Assembly (NCBI GenBank): GCA_030041475.1
Contig: JASHNU010000030.1
Span: forward strand, 1 to 64,000
Direction: 5' to 3'
Length of the DNA: 64,000 bases
Source of the DNA: Candidatus Sulfotelmatobacter sp.
Lineage (GTDB): Bacteria > Acidobacteriota > Terriglobia > Terriglobales > Acidobacteriaceae
Part shown: piece by piece, positions 25,371 to 35,646 of the stretch
How the letters are laid out: each line of letters opens with the position of its first letter
Position numbering within the stretch: the first letter of the stretch is position 1
The notes under the pieces: generated by a model
What the model saw: only the letters and a program-made list of their open reading frames with translations
What the model was told of the DNA's origin: nothing
Database searches by the model: none
Made by a program: the position numbers and the translations under genes

Positions 25371-28265
25371 ATGCTGCTTCGAATGATCGGTCAGACGATT
25401 TCACACTACCGGATCGTGGAGAGACTCGGCGGTGGTGGTATGGGAGTGGTGTACAAAGCCGAGGACATCACCCTGCACCGCTTTGTCGCTCTCAAGTTTC
25501 TGCCTGACGATGTGGCCCGTGACCCACAAGCCCTCGCCCGCTTCCTGCGCGAAGCGCAGGCTGCGTCGGCATTGAACCACCCCAATATCTGCACCATCCA
25601 CGAGATCGGACAGGAGGGTCAGCCCTTCATCGTCATGGAGTTTCTGGATGGCGTAACGCTGAAGCATCGGATCGCTGGCAGACCGCTCGCGATGGATGAG
25701 TTGCTCGGCCTGGCGATTGAAATTGCTGATGCACTCGATGCGGCGCACGCGCAGGGCATTGTTCACCGCGACATCAAGCCGGCCAATATCTTCGTCACCA
25801 GGCGCGGGCACGCCAAGATTCTCGATTTTGGACTGGCGAAGGTGAAGTCGGCTTCTGTCTCGGGGAGCGGCATTACGGCGGCCACCGTGGAAGGGTTTGC
25901 GATAGGAGAATCGCATCTGACCAGCCCGGGCTCGACGATGGGGACAGTAGCGTACATGTCTCCGGAGCAGGCGCGAGCCAAGGATCTGGACGCGCGCAGC
26001 GATCTGTTCTCATTCGGCGCCGTGCTCTATGAGATGGCAACGGGCGCGCTGCCGTTCCGCGGAGAAAGTTCCGCCGTCATTTTCAAGGCGATTCTCGATG
26101 CCACTCCGACTGCGCCGGTGCGATTAAATCCGGACGTGCCGGCGGACCTGGAAAGGATCATCAACAAAGCTCTGGAGAAAGACCGCAATTTGCGTTATCA
26201 GAGCGCGGCCGAGATGCGCGCGGATTTACAGCGTCTCAAGCGCGACACCGAGTCGCATATCACCGCCGCGGTCGCGGCGGCCGAGGAGCCAAGCCAGGCC
26301 CGCCGTGGGATTGGGAAGCTCTACTACGGCGCCGCTGCAGTATTGCTGGCGGCAGTGGTGGCCGGGGCAATCTATTTTCGCTCACATCCGAAGCAATCGC
26401 TTACCAGCCGCGATACGGTCGTGCTGGCGGATTTTTCCAATAGCACGAATGACCCCGTTTTCGACGACACGCTTAAAACAGGACTCAGCGTTGCCCTGAA
26501 TCAGTCGCCATTCCTGAATGTGCTTTCGGAGAATACAGTAGCGGAAACGATGCAACGCATGACTCGGACCCCCGGAACCAGACTCACTCCGGAGCTGGCG
26601 CGCGAAGTGTGCCTGCGCGCGGGCAGTAAAGCTTACATTGCCGGTTCGATCGGAAGTTTGGGGAGCGAATACGTTTTGGGATTGAAGGCGGTTAATTGTC
26701 AGAATGGCGATGTGCTGGCGCAGGAGCAGGTCACATCTCCGTCTAAGGAGCGCGTTCTGGATGTTCTCGGCAGTTGCGTTTCCAAACTGCGTACCGAGCT
26801 GGGTGAGTCGCTGGCTACCGTGCAGCGGTTTGATATTCCACTGGAGCAGGCTACAACCTCGTCCCTGGAAGCTCTAAAAGCCTATAGCCTCGGACAGAGG
26901 ACCGATCGCGAGCAAGGGCCCGTGGCGGCCTTGCCGTATCATCAGCGGGCGATTCAGCTCGATCCCAATTTTGCCATGGGCTACATGGCGGTAGGCGGTG
27001 AATACTTCACCCTTGCCCAGACGGGACGCGCCAGTGAATACCTAACCAAGGCTTTCGAATTGCGCGATCACGCCAGCGAGCGAGAAAAGCTGGCGATCAC
27101 CGCCACGTACTATTTGAACGTCACGGGAGAGCTGGGCAAGGCGGCGCAGGCTTATCAGGAGGAGATTGGAAGTTACCCACGAAGTGGAGGTGCGCGTCTG
27201 AATCTGGGCGTCGTGTATGCCGAGCAGGGCCAGTATGAGAACTCGACGGAAATGTCGCTGGAAGAAATGCAGCTGAACTCCGACAACGTGGCGCCATACG
27301 ACAATCTCGCCGACTCCTACATCGCACTGCAGAGATTCGATGACGCTCGCAAGACAATCAGCGAGGCGCAAGCGAAAAAGTTGGAAGACTACCAAACGCG
27401 CCTGGCTGTGTATATTCTCGCGTTCCGTGTTTCGGACTCTGCAGCCATGGCGGAACAGTTGCGTTGGTTCGACGGCAAGCCGGAGGAAAACTATGGGTTA
27501 GCGTTCGGCGCCGACAGCGAGGCCTACCACGGGCGCCTGCATGAAGCGAGAGAAATGTTGAAGCGCGCGGTTGAATCTGCCATTCGCGCCGACAGCAAAG
27601 AAAATGCGGGCGTGTGGCTGGAGAATTTTGCGCTCTACGAAGCGGCAGTCGGCAATCGCGACGAAGCGCGCCAGAAAGCCGTGGAAGGTCTAAAGCTCGC
27701 GCCCAGCAGTCAGGGAGTGAACAGCGAAGCCGCGCTGGCCTTCGCTACGTCAGGCGAAACAGCGCGGGCTGAGTCATTGGCGAAGGACTTGAATCTGCGT
27801 TATCCGCTGGACACGCAAATGCAATCGCTCTGGCTGCCCGCCGTTCATGCACAACTCGCGCTGGGATCGGCGCAACCACAGGCTGCCGTCAATGCACTGC
27901 AGGCGGCGTCCGGCATTGAGTTGGGGCAGATCACGTTCGTCAACAATCTCTCGTGCCTCTATGACGTTTATATTCGCGGTGAAGCCTACCTCGCCGCGGG
28001 CCAGTCCAGCGCGTCGGCCAATGAATTCCAGAAGATCATCGACCACAGCGGCATCGTTTGGAATTGCTGGACTGGCGCCCTGGCGCATCTGGGTGTTGCC
28101 CGGGCCAATGCAATGCAGGCCAAGACATCGAAGGCCGCCGATGCGGATGCTGCCCGCGTCCGCGCCCTCGCCGCCTACAAAGAATTTTTCTCTCTCTGGA
28201 AAGACGCCGATTCCGACATCCCCATCCTGAAGGAAGCCCAAGCGGAATTTGCCAAGCTGAACTGA
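25371..28265 (+). CDS. Membrane serine/threonine protein kinase with periplasmic TPR region
   Basis: 964 residues. The kinase domain covers about 13-285: glycine loop [11 protein letters not shown], Lys42 in VALKF, catalytic HRDIKPANI near 132, DFGLAK near 152 and SPEQARAK. One transmembrane helix ([19 protein letters not shown]) lies near 316-335. Outside it are a region that begins [19 protein letters not shown] and then TPR-type helical repeats to the end. This architecture is very common in Acidobacteria. It should sense something outside the membrane and phosphorylate cytoplasmic targets. An in-frame ATG at 25383 is an equally good start. The last 28 codons recur as a broken copy at 55803. 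Confidence 0.9.
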   Translation: MLLRMIGQTISHYRIVERLGGGGMGVVYKAEDITLHRFVALKFLPDDVARDPQALARFLREAQAASALNHPNICTIHEIGQEGQPFIVMEFLDGVTLKHRIAGRPLAMDELLGLAIEIADALDAAHAQGIVHRDIKPANIFVTRRGHAKILDFGLAKVKSASVSGSGITAATVEGFAIGESHLTSPGSTMGTVAYMSPEQARAKDLDARSDLFSFGAVLYEMATGALPFRGESSAVIFKAILDATPTAPVRLNPDVPADLERIINKALEKDRNLRYQSAAEMRADLQRLKRDTESHITAAVAAAEEPSQARRGIGKLYYGAAAVLLAAVVAGAIYFRSHPKQSLTSRDTVVLADFSNSTNDPVFDDTLKTGLSVALNQSPFLNVLSENTVAETMQRMTRTPGTRLTPELAREVCLRAGSKAYIAGSIGSLGSEYVLGLKAVNCQNGDVLAQEQVTSPSKERVLDVLGSCVSKLRTELGESLATVQRFDIPLEQATTSSLEALKAYSLGQRTDREQGPVAALPYHQRAIQLDPNFAMGYMAVGGEYFTLAQTGRASEYLTKAFELRDHASEREKLAITATYYLNVTGELGKAAQAYQEEIGSYPRSGGARLNLGVVYAEQGQYENSTEMSLEEMQLNSDNVAPYDNLADSYIALQRFDDARKTISEAQAKKLEDYQTRLAVYILAFRVSDSAAMAEQLRWFDGKPEENYGLAFGADSEAYHGRLHEAREMLKRAVESAIRADSKENAGVWLENFALYEAAVGNRDEARQKAVEGLKLAPSSQGVNSEAALAFATSGETARAESLAKDLNLRYPLDTQMQSLWLPAVHAQLALGSAQPQAAVNALQAASGIELGQITFVNNLSCLYDVYIRGEAYLAAGQSSASANEFQKIIDHSGIVWNCWTGALAHLGVARANAMQAKTSKAADADAARVRALAAYKEFFSLWKDADSDIPILKEAQAEFAKLN

Positions 28266-28423
28266 TAGCTTGCGCAGTGGCTGAGGGCGCCTCGCTGGCG
28301 CTCTGTTACTAGTGGGCATCAGATCCATCCGCCCAGCTTCTTACCCGGACCACTCTGAACATCGAAAGATGCGGTCTTGGAAGCAAACGTGCTGGCAGAT
28401 CGCTGGGAGCTATACGCGAGCCT

Positions 28424-28870
28424 ATGAGCGTTCATTTTTTTCAGGAGGAAGCAGAGCAAACGGCAAGTGTCATCGACCCCCTGCTACCGTTACCGATGCC
28501 CGCAAAATGGAAGTCTGCACGAATCGCCATCAAGGCGAAGGGAAGGATTCTGCTGATCGACGCGGCCGATGTAATCGCGATCGAAGCGCAAGGGAACTAT
28601 GTCTTATTGCACCATGTCTCCAGCTCGCATTTGCTGCGAGAATCCATTGCAACCATGGAAGAGAGGCTGCAACCACACGGGTTTGCGCGGATTCACCGTT
28701 CCGTGCTGGTGAACGCAGCGCTGGTCGAAGAGATTCAACCACGGCGCGCCGGTGAGTATGTCGTACGCGTTAAGGGAGGCCGCGAGTACACAGTGACGCG
28801 TACGTACAAAAAGAACCTGCAACTGCTGGCGCAGTTGTGGATCGGCACCGATGGCTTCGATGCAGAATAA
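28424..28870 (+). CDS. LytTR-type DNA-binding protein without receiver domain
   Basis: 148 residues. After a short N-terminal tail the LytTR domain covers about 40-140: ILLIDAADVIAIEAQGNYV, LLRESIATMEERL, FARIHRSVLVNAALVEEI and a final TRTYKKNLQLL. There is no response-regulator receiver domain. It lies between a membrane kinase and a TonB-receptor gene, all on the same strand, and may regulate the receptor. An AGGAGG stands at 28443, inside the gene, so the start at 28424 is not certain; later ATG codons would still keep the whole LytTR domain. Confidence 0.82.
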   Translation: MSVHFFQEEAEQTASVIDPLLPLPMPAKWKSARIAIKAKGRILLIDAADVIAIEAQGNYVLLHHVSSSHLLRESIATMEERLQPHGFARIHRSVLVNAALVEEIQPRRAGEYVVRVKGGREYTVTRTYKKNLQLLAQLWIGTDGFDAE

Positions 28871-29159
28871 ATCGTGAAGGTTGTACGAAGAATAATTCCC
28901 GCACAAGACAGTCAACACTCTCAAGCCCTCACATTTCCAAACTTTTGGAGTTCCGCTCCCGTTTGCCGTATTTCCACCGATTCTCGTGACAGTTTCAAGT
29001 GCAAATATTTTGACCTGTAGAGTCCGCGCTGCGACGACCGTCTAGTTCACTTCCCACATTTCACAACTGCACGTCTTCTGCAGCAGGTAACAGGTTGAAA
29101 AATCGACGGACGCGTTCTGGTCTGCAAGTTGCTTTAACTGCCTCGACTAGGAGGAAGCG
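28871..29159. other. Intergenic region before the second TonB-receptor gene
   Basis: 289 bases with no convincing coding frame. AGGAGGAAGCG just before 29160 is the receptor ribosome-binding site. I see no clear LytTR tandem site and no strong promoter. Confidence 0.5.
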
Positions 29160-32100
29160 ATGCACATTCGTGGAACAAAACTGGCTCTGGTTCTGCTGTT
29201 TGCGGGTTTTCTACAAAACACCTTGTTGGTGTGTGCGCAATCCACATCCACCGGCACGGTGAACGGCTCCATCACGGATTCCACCGGCGCCGTGGTGTCA
29301 GGCGCCACAGTTACGCTGACGGATACCACGACCAACGCGGTGCGCAGCACAGCGAGTAATGCAGAAGGCCGCTACATTTATGTCGACGTAGCTCCAGGCA
29401 TCTACAGCATTGCCGCTGCCAAGTCAGGCTTTGCCACGGTGAAGGCGCAGAACGAAGAGGTGAAAGTGGGCGCGAGCCTGACGGTCAATCTGCAACTGCA
29501 GGTCGGAGGCTCGAACGTAGTGGTTGAGGTGCAAGCCACCGGCAACGAGTTGCAAATGATGAATGCGACCGTGGGCAACACGATCACGAGTCTCACCATC
29601 GACAATCTGCCGAGTCTGGGCCGCGACGTGAGCACATTCGTCGAGTTGCAGCCCGGCGTGGCGCCTGATGGAAGTGTTGCAGGCGCAGTAGTCGACCAAA
29701 GCTATTTCTCGCTCGATGGCGGCAACAACAGCAGCGACATGGATGGCAGCCAAAACGTTTATTTTTCCAGCATGGCGGGCGACCCGACCGGTGGCGTGGC
29801 CACGCAGAACAATCTGGGCGCTGGCGTTGGCGGCCCGACGGGCGTTGTGCCCACTCCACAAGACAGTGTGGAGGAATTCAAGGTCAACACTGCGAATCAG
29901 ACTGCGGACTTCAACAGCTCCGCTGGTTCCGAAGTCAAGGTCGTCACCAAGCGCGGAACGAATGCCTGGCACGGCACGGGCTACGAATACTACAAAGACA
30001 ACAACTGGTCGTCGAACAGCTTTCAGAACAACTTTTCGGATATTGGGCTTCCCAGCTTCCATTACAGCCGGTTCGGTGCAGCGATCGGCGGCCCGCTCAT
30101 TCCCACGGAAATCCTCGGGGGCAAAACCTACTTTTTCGGCAATTATGAGGGTTTTCGGTTCCCGAACGCAGAGACCATCAACCGCGACGTTCCTTCGCCG
30201 GCTCTGCGGCTCGGCCTGGTGACCGATCCCACGACCGGGACGCTCTACAACCTCAACCCGACCAGTGTCATGTATAACGGCACGATGTATCCAGGCACGG
30301 GAAGCACGATCGATCCCCGCGGAATCGGAATTGATCCACTTGTGCAGCAAATCTGGAATAAGTATGAGCCGCAATCGAACGCGGCTTGCATTAACACCTT
30401 CTGCGACGGAGCCAACATTCTGGGGTTCTCGGGCAACGTGGCCCTGCCGACTTCCAGTAATTTCATGGTTGCGCGCGTGGACCACGATTTCTCGGCCAAG
30501 CAGCATTTCATGTCGAGCTATCGCTGGTTCCGGCTGCAGACCAACAACGACAATCAGATTGATATCGGCGGTTTTTTCCCGGGCGATACGCAGGGAGTTC
30601 CGGCCTCGCTGTCGAAGGGGCCGCTGCAGTCGTTTATCTATGTAGCCGGGCTGACGACTAACCTCACTTCCAACACCACCAACGATTTCCACTACAGTTT
30701 CCTGCGCAACTGGTGGTCTTACGACCGCGTCGGAGACACGCCACAGACTGCAACGCTGGGCGGCGCTCTCGAGTTCTTCAGCGGCCAAGCGAATGGTCTA
30801 AGCCAGGATCTCGGTCCTTACAACGTGAACACCCAACAGACGCGCAATCGCGTGTGGGATGGGCACGATCAAATGTTTCGCGATGACCTTTCCATGCTGA
30901 AGGGCAACCATCTGTTCCAGTTCGGCGGCACGTATCAGCACAACTGGGACTACCATTCCCGCACCGACAACGGCGGCGGCATCAATTATCAGCCGGTGTA
31001 TATGCTGGGCAACGGACCGTCCGGATCAGGGCTCTCCTCCGATCTATCCATCTGCTCATTAGAGACGAAGGGAACTCCCGATATCGCTAACTGTCCGGCG
31101 CTTACCGCAGCCACGCTGGGGATCGTCTCCATTTCACAGATTGCTTACACCCGGTCGGGGCCGAATCTCACTCTGAATCCGCCTCTGACCGAGGCGTTCG
31201 ATCAAAGCACGATTCCTTACTACAACGTGTACTTCAGCGACACCTGGCACATGAAGCCGACATTCACACTGACGTATGGTCTGGGCTGGACGCTGGAAAT
31301 GCCGCCCGTGGAAGCGAATGGCAAACAGGTCGATTTGGTCGATGCATCAGACACACAGATTTCAGGCGCAGGGTACATGGCGGCCCGGAAGCGTGCTGCG
31401 TTGCAGGGGCAGGTCTACAATCCGGAAATCGGTTACGCGCTGGTGGGCAATATCGGCAATGGACTGAAATATCCGTATAACCCGTTCTACGGCGAATTCA
31501 GTCCTCGCATTGCCGCCGCGTGGAGCCCACACTTTGACGGCGACTCACTTGTGGGCAAAATCTTCGGTCACGAGGATACGGTGATTCGCGGTGGCTATGG
31601 GCGCGTCTTCGGCAGGCTCAATGGAGTGAACCAACTGCTGGTTCCTTTGCTGGCTCCCGGATTGATTCAGCCAGTGGTGTGCAACAACAACCTCAGCAAT
31701 GGGACGTGCGGGACATCGCAGGCAAATCCGAGCAATGCATTCCGCATTGGTGTGGACGGCCTTACGGCGCCGATTCCAGCCGCCAGTGCGACTCTGCCTC
31801 AGCCGGCATTTCCCGGATATAACGTGATTCCGGCTGCGACAGCGACCGCGCTGGATCCAAACTATCGGCCGGACCAGGTCGATTCGTTTGACTTGACCGT
31901 TCAGCGGCAGCTCTCCCGCAAAGTCACATTGGAACTCGGCTATATCGGCCGCAGGATCAATCACGAGTACTATCCCATCAACCTGAATGCCGTGCCCTAC
32001 ATGATGACGCTGGGCGGGCAGACCTTCGCCAACGCTTATATGAATGTGGTGATGCAATACTGCGGTGGTGTCACAGGCTTGGCCGGCGGTGGTTGTACGA

Positions 32101-33182
32101 AGAGCGCTGGCGCCGTTACTCCGCAACCGTTCTTTGAAACTGCACTCGCCAACACCGGGTACTGCACAGCTGGAAATTGCACCGCGCGAGTTGTCGCAAA
32201 CGAAGGCGTCAATCTGGCAAATGCTCAGGTCTGGAGTTTGTGGAGCGATCTGGACAGCGGCGTCGGTTGCCCGCCGAGCGGGTGTGCTAACGGAAGCGCT
32301 TTTGACTTCCCCCATTCGATGATGAACACGGTCACCGGGCCACTCGGACCGCAGATGACCTCCGGCGTTGCGGTGAACACCAGCGAGGGCTTCGGCAACT
32401 ACAACGCGGGTTTCGCCTCGCTGAAAATGGCCGACTGGCGCGGCTTAACCCTGCAGTCGAACTTCACCTACTCCAAGGCGTTGGGCACGGCGTCGGTAGT
32501 GCAGGCCAGCAGTGAACTCACTCCGGACGATCCGTTCAATCCCTGGACGTGGTATGGCACGCAGTCGTTCAATCGCAAGTTCGTCTACAACGCGTTTTTC
32601 GTGTACCAGCCCCCGTTCTACAAGGGCCAGCAAGGATTGTTAGGACGTTTGCTGGGCGGATGGTCATTCTCGTCGGTATTCACGGCGGGCAGCGGCTCTC
32701 CGATCGAAGTCCTGACCACGACCGGAGCCGGACAGGAATACGGCGCCGGCGACAACTCCAACTACTTCGGCGACGAAAACGCAGTCCCAGTCGGACCTGT
32801 GACCAGCGGCCACGCATACTACAACCGGTTGTCCAGCGGCTTGCCGGTGAACATTTTTTCCGCCGGAACGAGCGCGGTGAATCTTTTCCGCAATCCGATT
32901 CTCGGCCTGGATAATCGCGATGGCGGCTTCGGCAACCTTACCGGTCTACCCTACTGGAACATGGACTTCAGCATCCGGAAGAACATCCGGGTGGCGGAAA
33001 GCATCAGCCTTGAATTTCAAGGCGTCTTCGCCAACGTCCTCAACCACAATCAATGGCTCGATCCGATCGGCTTAGGACTTTTCGATGCCGGAACCAACAA
33101 TTTCGGCACCTTGCCCGGCTCGGCGCAAGAACAACCGGGCGGCGACCGTCAGATAGAGCTGGGTGCGCGCGTGCGTTTCTGA
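29160..33182 (+). CDS. TonB-dependent receptor, Oar-like with carboxypeptidase-regulatory domain
   Basis: 1340 residues. A signal peptide (LALVLLFAGFLQ..LLVCAQ) is followed by the carboxypeptidase-regulatory domain (about 36-125, NGSITDSTGAVVSGATVTL), a plug (about 130-280, with VEEFKVNTANQTADFNSSAG and VKVVTKRGTNAWHGTGYEY) and a barrel ending IELGARVRF with a terminal Phe. An AGGAGG lies seven bases before the ATG. It is larger than the first receptor and clearly a different paralogue. The ligand is unknown; no substrate genes are next to it, only the kinase and LytTR regulators. Confidence 0.9.
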   Translation: MHIRGTKLALVLLFAGFLQNTLLVCAQSTSTGTVNGSITDSTGAVVSGATVTLTDTTTNAVRSTASNAEGRYIYVDVAPGIYSIAAAKSGFATVKAQNEEVKVGASLTVNLQLQVGGSNVVVEVQATGNELQMMNATVGNTITSLTIDNLPSLGRDVSTFVELQPGVAPDGSVAGAVVDQSYFSLDGGNNSSDMDGSQNVYFSSMAGDPTGGVATQNNLGAGVGGPTGVVPTPQDSVEEFKVNTANQTADFNSSAGSEVKVVTKRGTNAWHGTGYEYYKDNNWSSNSFQNNFSDIGLPSFHYSRFGAAIGGPLIPTEILGGKTYFFGNYEGFRFPNAETINRDVPSPALRLGLVTDPTTGTLYNLNPTSVMYNGTMYPGTGSTIDPRGIGIDPLVQQIWNKYEPQSNAACINTFCDGANILGFSGNVALPTSSNFMVARVDHDFSAKQHFMSSYRWFRLQTNNDNQIDIGGFFPGDTQGVPASLSKGPLQSFIYVAGLTTNLTSNTTNDFHYSFLRNWWSYDRVGDTPQTATLGGALEFFSGQANGLSQDLGPYNVNTQQTRNRVWDGHDQMFRDDLSMLKGNHLFQFGGTYQHNWDYHSRTDNGGGINYQPVYMLGNGPSGSGLSSDLSICSLETKGTPDIANCPALTAATLGIVSISQIAYTRSGPNLTLNPPLTEAFDQSTIPYYNVYFSDTWHMKPTFTLTYGLGWTLEMPPVEANGKQVDLVDASDTQISGAGYMAARKRAALQGQVYNPEIGYALVGNIGNGLKYPYNPFYGEFSPRIAAAWSPHFDGDSLVGKIFGHEDTVIRGGYGRVFGRLNGVNQLLVPLLAPGLIQPVVCNNNLSNGTCGTSQANPSNAFRIGVDGLTAPIPAASATLPQPAFPGYNVIPAATATALDPNYRPDQVDSFDLTVQRQLSRKVTLELGYIGRRINHEYYPINLNAVPYMMTLGGQTFANAYMNVVMQYCGGVTGLAGGGCTKSAGAVTPQPFFETALANTGYCTAGNCTARVVANEGVNLANAQVWSLWSDLDSGVGCPPSGCANGSAFDFPHSMMNTVTGPLGPQMTSGVAVNTSEGFGNYNAGFASLKMADWRGLTLQSNFTYSKALGTASVVQASSELTPDDPFNPWTWYGTQSFNRKFVYNAFFVYQPPFYKGQQGLLGRLLGGWSFSSVFTAGSGSPIEVLTTTGAGQEYGAGDNSNYFGDENAVPVGPVTSGHAYYNRLSSGLPVNIFSAGTSAVNLFRNPILGLDNRDGGFGNLTGLPYWNMDFSIRKNIRVAESISLEFQGVFANVLNHNQWLDPIGLGLFDAGTNNFGTLPGSAQEQPGGDRQIELGARVRF

Positions 33183-33199
33183 GCTTTGCCGTTAAACTT

Positions 33200-33261
33200 T
33201 GTCCGTCTCATGGCGTGCAGGCATTCAGGCAGAGGATGCCTGCACTGCCCTGGGACGGACA
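33200..33261. repeat. Long two-part inverted repeat downstream of the receptor gene
   Basis: TGTCCGTC (33200-33207) pairs with GACGGACA (33254-33261). Inside it, GTGCAGGCAT (33215-33224) pairs perfectly with ATGCCTGCAC (33236-33245) around an 11-base loop. There is no T-run, so it is not a classical terminator; it could be a repeated intergenic element or an RNA structure. It begins 18 bases after the receptor stop. Confidence 0.55.
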
Positions 33262-33358
33262 TGCTGCTTCGAAAGTTTCGTAGCAACGCACCATAGTCGC
33301 GTACCAAGGCACCATCGTCTTTGGCAATTTCGTCTTCGCTCTGTGCATCACCGGCTTC

Positions 33359-33397
33359 GTGCGCCGCAGCCGCCAAGCGGCGCACGAGGGCTGATTT
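33359..33397. terminator. Hairpin with nearby T-run, possible terminator
   Basis: GTGCGCCGC (33359-33367) pairs with GCGGCGCAC (33377-33385) around a nine-base loop. A run of five T follows about ten bases later, which is far for a classical terminator. The remaining 33262-33483 sequence holds no gene; the lutA operon starts at 33484. Confidence 0.35.
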
Positions 33398-33483
33398 TTG
33401 ACCCTCGTTCGGCGAATCCCTGTATATTTCCCTGTTAGCCTTGGCGTTGAGTTCGTTCTGCCATTCCGGCTGACGGGAGTGTC

Positions 33484-34233
33484 ATGCCCAGAGTAGGTCT
33501 GTTCATCCCGTGTTACATCGATCAGTTTTATCCGCAAGTCGGACTGGCGAGCTGGCGGTTGCTGCGGCGGCTCGGCATCGAGGTAGAGTTTCCTGAGGAG
33601 CAGACCTGCTGCGGCCAGCCCATGGCCAATTCAGGGTGCGCGGAGTGCACGCGGCCGCTGGCGGAAAAATTCCTACGGATCTTTGGCAAGTATGATTACG
33701 TGGTCGCGCCCTCAGGCAGTTGCGTATCGATGGTACGCAACCACTACGCCCAGTGGCTGAGCGGGCGCGAGGGCTTCGACCACCTGCGCGCGAACACGTT
33801 CGAACTGTGCGAGTATCTGGTCGATGTCGCGCGGGTCAGCAAAATTGACGGCGACTTTCCCTGCAAAGTCGGCCTGCACATGAGCTGCCACGGCTTGAGA
33901 GAGTTACGGCTGGCGCGCTCGTCTGAGTTGATGGTGAAGCCGTTCAACAAGGTGCGCTTCCTGCTCGGACAACTGCGAGGCATTGAAATTGTCGAACTGA
34001 CTCGCCCGGATGAGTGTTGCGGATTCGGCGGCACCTTTGCCGTGAATGAAGAAGCGGTTTCCTGCCTGATGGGCCGCGACCGCCTCGCCGACCACGAGCG
34101 CGCCGGAGCGGAAATCATTACCGGCTTCGACACGTCGTGCCTCATGCATCTCGAGGGACTGATTCGCCGCGAGAAGAAACCGTTGCGCGTAATGCATGTG
34201 GCCGAGATTCTGGAACAGGCCAGGCTTTCGTAA
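33484..34233 (+). CDS. lutA: L-lactate oxidation complex subunit LutA (Fe-S, CCG-domain)
   Basis: 249 residues with two cysteine-rich CCG domains: TCCGQPMANSGCAEC near 40 and ECCGFGGTFAVNEEAVSC near 178. The Cys in LHMSCHGLREL is also kept. This is the LutA/glycolate-oxidase-GlpC-like family, and the order lutA-lutB-lutC fits the three-protein complex that oxidises L-lactate to pyruvate at the membrane. The start context GGGAGTGTC before the ATG is acceptable. LutB follows after 33 bases. Confidence 0.92.
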   Translation: MPRVGLFIPCYIDQFYPQVGLASWRLLRRLGIEVEFPEEQTCCGQPMANSGCAECTRPLAEKFLRIFGKYDYVVAPSGSCVSMVRNHYAQWLSGREGFDHLRANTFELCEYLVDVARVSKIDGDFPCKVGLHMSCHGLRELRLARSSELMVKPFNKVRFLLGQLRGIEIVELTRPDECCGFGGTFAVNEEAVSCLMGRDRLADHERAGAEIITGFDTSCLMHLEGLIRREKKPLRVMHVAEILEQARLS

Positions 34234-34266
34234 ATCAAGCTTGCCTAAATCAGGCTTTCATAAATT

Positions 34267-35646
34267 ATGATCGGACACGCCGAAAAAGCCGCGCCCTTTG
34301 CCGCCAATGAAAAACGGGCGCACTGGCATGACCAGGCGCTGTGGTTCGTGCGGCTGAAGCGCGACCGCCAGGCTGAAAGCATTCCCGAGTGGGAGGAGTT
34401 GCGGCAGACGGCCTCGGCCATCAAGGCGCACACGCTGTCACGCATCGCCGATTATCTGGAAGAGTTCGAGCGCAACGCGACGAACAATAGGATCCAGGTC
34501 CACTGGGCATGTGATGCGGCGGAGCACAATGCAATCGTGCACAAAATCCTCGCGGATCGCGGCATCACGCGGCTGGTGAAGTCGAAGTCGATGCTCACTG
34601 AGGAATGCCACCTCAATCCTTATCTCGAAGCGCGAGGCATTGAGGTCACAGACACGGACCTCGGTGAGCGCATCGTGCAGCTTCGACACGAGCCGCCCAG
34701 CCACATCGTGCTGCCGGCGATTCATCTGAAGAAAGAAGATATCGGCGAGCTGTTTCACAAGGAACTCGGGACTCAGGCGGGTGCTTCTGACCCGAAATAT
34801 CTGACCGAGGCCGCGCGCGGACACCTGAGGCAGAAGTTCATGGCCGCGCAGGCCGGGCTGACGGGAGTGAATTTCGCTGTTGCCGAGACTGGCGGTTTCG
34901 TGGTGTGCACGAACGAAGGCAACGCCGACATGGGCACGAGCCTGCCCCGAGTGCACATCGCCTGCATGGGTTTCGAGAAGCTCGTGCCCAGGAGCAAGGA
35001 TCTCGCGGTCTTTCTCCGCCTCCTCGCCCGCAGCGCCACCGGCCAGCCCGTAACCAGTTACACCACGCATTTTCACGGGCCGGTGCGCGGCGGCGAACTG
35101 CACATCGTTATCGTGGACAATGGGCGGAGCACGATCCTGGGGCAGGAAACGTTCCGGCGGTCGCTCTCCTGCATCCGCTGCGGCGCATGCATGAACACCT
35201 GTCCAGTGTTCCGGCGATCGGGCGGCTACAGCTACGGCTATACGATTCCCGGTCCGATCGGGTCTCTTCTGGCGCCGCTGCGCGATCCGAAGAATTTTGC
35301 CAGCCTGCCGTTTGCGTCGAGCCTGTGCGGTTCTTGCTCGGACGTGTGTCCAGTCAAGATCGATCTGCATCACGAGCTATACGCGTTTCGCCAGGACATG
35401 GTGCGAGGCAAGAGAGTGCCGCTTGCGAAACGGCTGGCGATGGCAGGAATGAGCTACGTTCTTGCGCAAACCTGGGCCTACCGGCTCGCGGGCGGGCTGA
35501 TGCGCGGGATCGTGCCGCGAATGCCTCGGGCGCTGGTGTACGGCCCATGGAATCCGTGGGGGCGACAGCGAGAACTGCCTCCGATGCCACGCCATAGTGC
35601 GCGGGGCCTAATCCAGCGCGACCTCACTCAGAAGGGGGCGAAGTGA
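34267..35646 (+). CDS. lutB: L-lactate oxidation iron-sulfur protein LutB
   Basis: 459 residues. The N-terminal two thirds is a LUD domain (GVNFAVAETGGFVVCTNEGN). Two ferredoxin-type 4Fe-4S sites follow: CIRCGACMNTCPVF near 304 and CGSCSDVCPVKID near 356. A C-terminal domain typical of LutB ends the protein. It should move electrons from lactate towards the quinone pool. The stop TGA overlaps the GTG start of lutC. No strong ribosome-binding site stands before the ATG. Confidence 0.92.
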   Translation: MIGHAEKAAPFAANEKRAHWHDQALWFVRLKRDRQAESIPEWEELRQTASAIKAHTLSRIADYLEEFERNATNNRIQVHWACDAAEHNAIVHKILADRGITRLVKSKSMLTEECHLNPYLEARGIEVTDTDLGERIVQLRHEPPSHIVLPAIHLKKEDIGELFHKELGTQAGASDPKYLTEAARGHLRQKFMAAQAGLTGVNFAVAETGGFVVCTNEGNADMGTSLPRVHIACMGFEKLVPRSKDLAVFLRLLARSATGQPVTSYTTHFHGPVRGGELHIVIVDNGRSTILGQETFRRSLSCIRCGACMNTCPVFRRSGGYSYGYTIPGPIGSLLAPLRDPKNFASLPFASSLCGSCSDVCPVKIDLHHELYAFRQDMVRGKRVPLAKRLAMAGMSYVLAQTWAYRLAGGLMRGIVPRMPRALVYGPWNPWGRQRELPPMPRHSARGLIQRDLTQKGAK

